A DNA stretch of 25,527 bases, from NCBI GenBank assembly GCA_050942615.1, contig JBMNNQ010000013.1, forward strand, positions 1 through 25,527, given 5' to 3'. The translations under genes were made by a program, and so were the position numbers. The notes under the pieces are model-generated. The model searched no databases. It was not told the origin of the DNA and was given only the letters and a program-made list of their open reading frames with translations. Shown piece after piece: positions 24,895 to 25,527 of this stretch. The DNA comes from JAAZMI01 sp050942615. Its GTDB lineage: Bacteria; Bacillota; Dethiobacteria; DTU022; UBA8154. How positions within the stretch are numbered: position 1 is the stretch's first letter; every line of letters begins with the position of its first letter.

Positions 24895-24971
24895 TGGTCG
24901 GGGCGACAGGATTTGAACCTGCGACCTCTTGGTCCCAAACCAAGCGCGCTTCCAAACTGCGCCACGCCCCG
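24895..24971 (-). tRNA. tRNA-Pro (UGG)
   Basis: The minus-strand cloverleaf has acceptor CGGGGCG/CGCCCCG, anticodon stem CTTGG/CCAAG with loop TTTGGGA (anticodon TGG), and a T-arm with GGTTCAAATCC. Discriminator A and encoded CCA are at 24895-24898. Total length is 77 bases. Confidence 0.97.
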
Positions 24972-25002
24972 CTAAAAAGTTTTCATCGTCTTCACAATAG
25001 GG

Positions 25003-25031
25003 ATCTTAACACAAGAATGAGGAAAATACAA
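25003..25031 (-). promoter_or_regulatory. Candidate promoter of tRNA-Pro
   Basis: TTGTAT (25026-25031), a 17-base spacer and TAAGAT (25003-25008) with an extended TG lie about 32 bases ahead of the tRNA. Both hexamers are imperfect. Confidence 0.4.
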
Positions 25032-25158
25032 CACCGCACAGGGCCGGTCTATTTTGCTTTCTGTGGCTTTTTAAAAGATTTTTACACCGTTGCCGCAAGC
25101 CTGTTTTTATCCTTCACCCGGCCAAGGCGACCCCGGCGGGCCAATGGACCCTGCAGGG

Positions 25159-25527
25159 TTAAACCGGACTGAAGCCGGACAATTTGGTTTTGATCTTTTC
25201 CAAGGCTCTACCCCGGTGGCTGACACGGTTTTTTCTTTCCGGTTCCATTTCCGCAAAAGTCTGGCCCTCCCCGGCTTGGCCCTTTTCAGCAAAAACAAAA
25301 AGTGGATCATAGCCAAAACCACGGTTGCCGCGGGGCTTTGCAGCAATAAAACCTTCACAGTCACCTTCCACCACAACCGTTTTCTTGCCGGGAACAGCCA
25401 AGGCCATCACGCAAACAAAACGCGCTTTCCTCTCTTCCAGGGAAGCCGTGGACATCAATTTCAGCAAATATGCGTTGTTTTTTTCGTCAGTAGCACCCTC
25501 ACCGGCAAAACGGGCTGAATAAATGCC
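25159..25527 (-). CDS. RdgB/HAM1 family XTP/dITP pyrophosphatase, C-terminal part (partial)
   Basis: The frame is open from the window edge to TAA 25159-25161, giving the last 122 residues. It reads IYSARFAGEGATDEKNNAYLL, then FGYDPLFVF and MEPERKNRVSHRGRALEKI. All are conserved blocks of the house-cleaning pyrophosphatase that hydrolyses XTP, ITP and dITP to keep them out of nucleic acids. The N-terminal half with the S/T-x-N-x-x-K nucleotide motif lies outside the window. The C-terminal end is normal. Confidence 0.93.
   Translation of the reverse strand, partial: GIYSARFAGEGATDEKNNAYLLKLMSTASLEERKARFVCVMALAVPGKKTVVVEGDCEGFIAAKPRGNRGFGYDPLFVFAEKGQAGEGQTFAEMEPERKNRVSHRGRALEKIKTKLSGFSPV

Noticed and set aside
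24894..25172. Open frame beginning MVGATGFEPATSWSQTKRASKLRHAP
   Set aside because: It is an antisense translation of tRNA-Pro, a well-known false protein seen in many annotations.
1..25527. CRISPR array, insertion sequence or prophage genes
   Set aside because: No regularly spaced repeats, transposase motifs, terminal repeats or phage proteins were seen.

Overview
The window looks like chromosomal DNA of an anaerobic, probably spore-forming Firmicute of the Clostridia/Peptococcaceae/Dethiobacter type. This is inferred from strong AGGAGG-type ribosome sites, frequent TTG and GTG starts, mid-range GC, a Spo0E-family protein, a selenocysteine formate dehydrogenase and Rnf-type proteins. I cannot name the species. 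No mobile elements, CRISPR arrays or rRNA genes were seen. Left part (1-4.8 kb): the tail of an MBOAT acyltransferase is followed by a DHHW/AlgX-like protein, a typical two-gene polysaccharide O-acetylation pair. On the minus strand come a small RemA/DUF370-like protein, a metallo-beta-lactamase-fold hydrolase and a large lipoprotein with a C-terminal copper-amine-oxidase-N-like domain. Middle (4.9-14.5 kb): a polar amino-acid ABC importer (binding protein, permease, ATPase, with an internal hairpin after the binding-protein gene), deoxyribose-phosphate aldolase, a membrane-anchored NodB polysaccharide deacetylase, and an MFS transporter on the minus strand. A multidomain degenerate-GGDEF / HD-GYP / MEDS-like signalling protein is overlapped by a Spo0E-like phosphatase gene. 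An alpha/beta hydrolase sits directly downstream of tRNA-Gly(UCC). Right part (14.8-25.5 kb): a SIR2-family deacylase gene on the plus strand faces the main feature, a minus-strand formate dehydrogenase cluster. Its order is fdhA (Tat-exported, in-frame UGA read as selenocysteine), fdhE, rnfC, rnfD, fdhB (four 4Fe-4S clusters plus a C-terminal membrane helix), fmdE-like. A strong promoter precedes fdhA and a tRNA-Pro with a clear terminator lies upstream. The window ends inside an RdgB/HAM1 nucleotide pyrophosphatase gene. The central observation is that rnfC and rnfD, without rnfA, B, E or G, lie between the formate dehydrogenase subunit genes, and no cytochrome-b gamma subunit is present. 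The simplest hypothesis is a membrane formate dehydrogenase that passes electrons from the outer face through FdhB and a flavin on RnfD to RnfC and NAD(H) inside, or the reverse. The rnfC gene is preceded by a 316-base leader that can fold into two nested stem structures, which may be a regulatory RNA.
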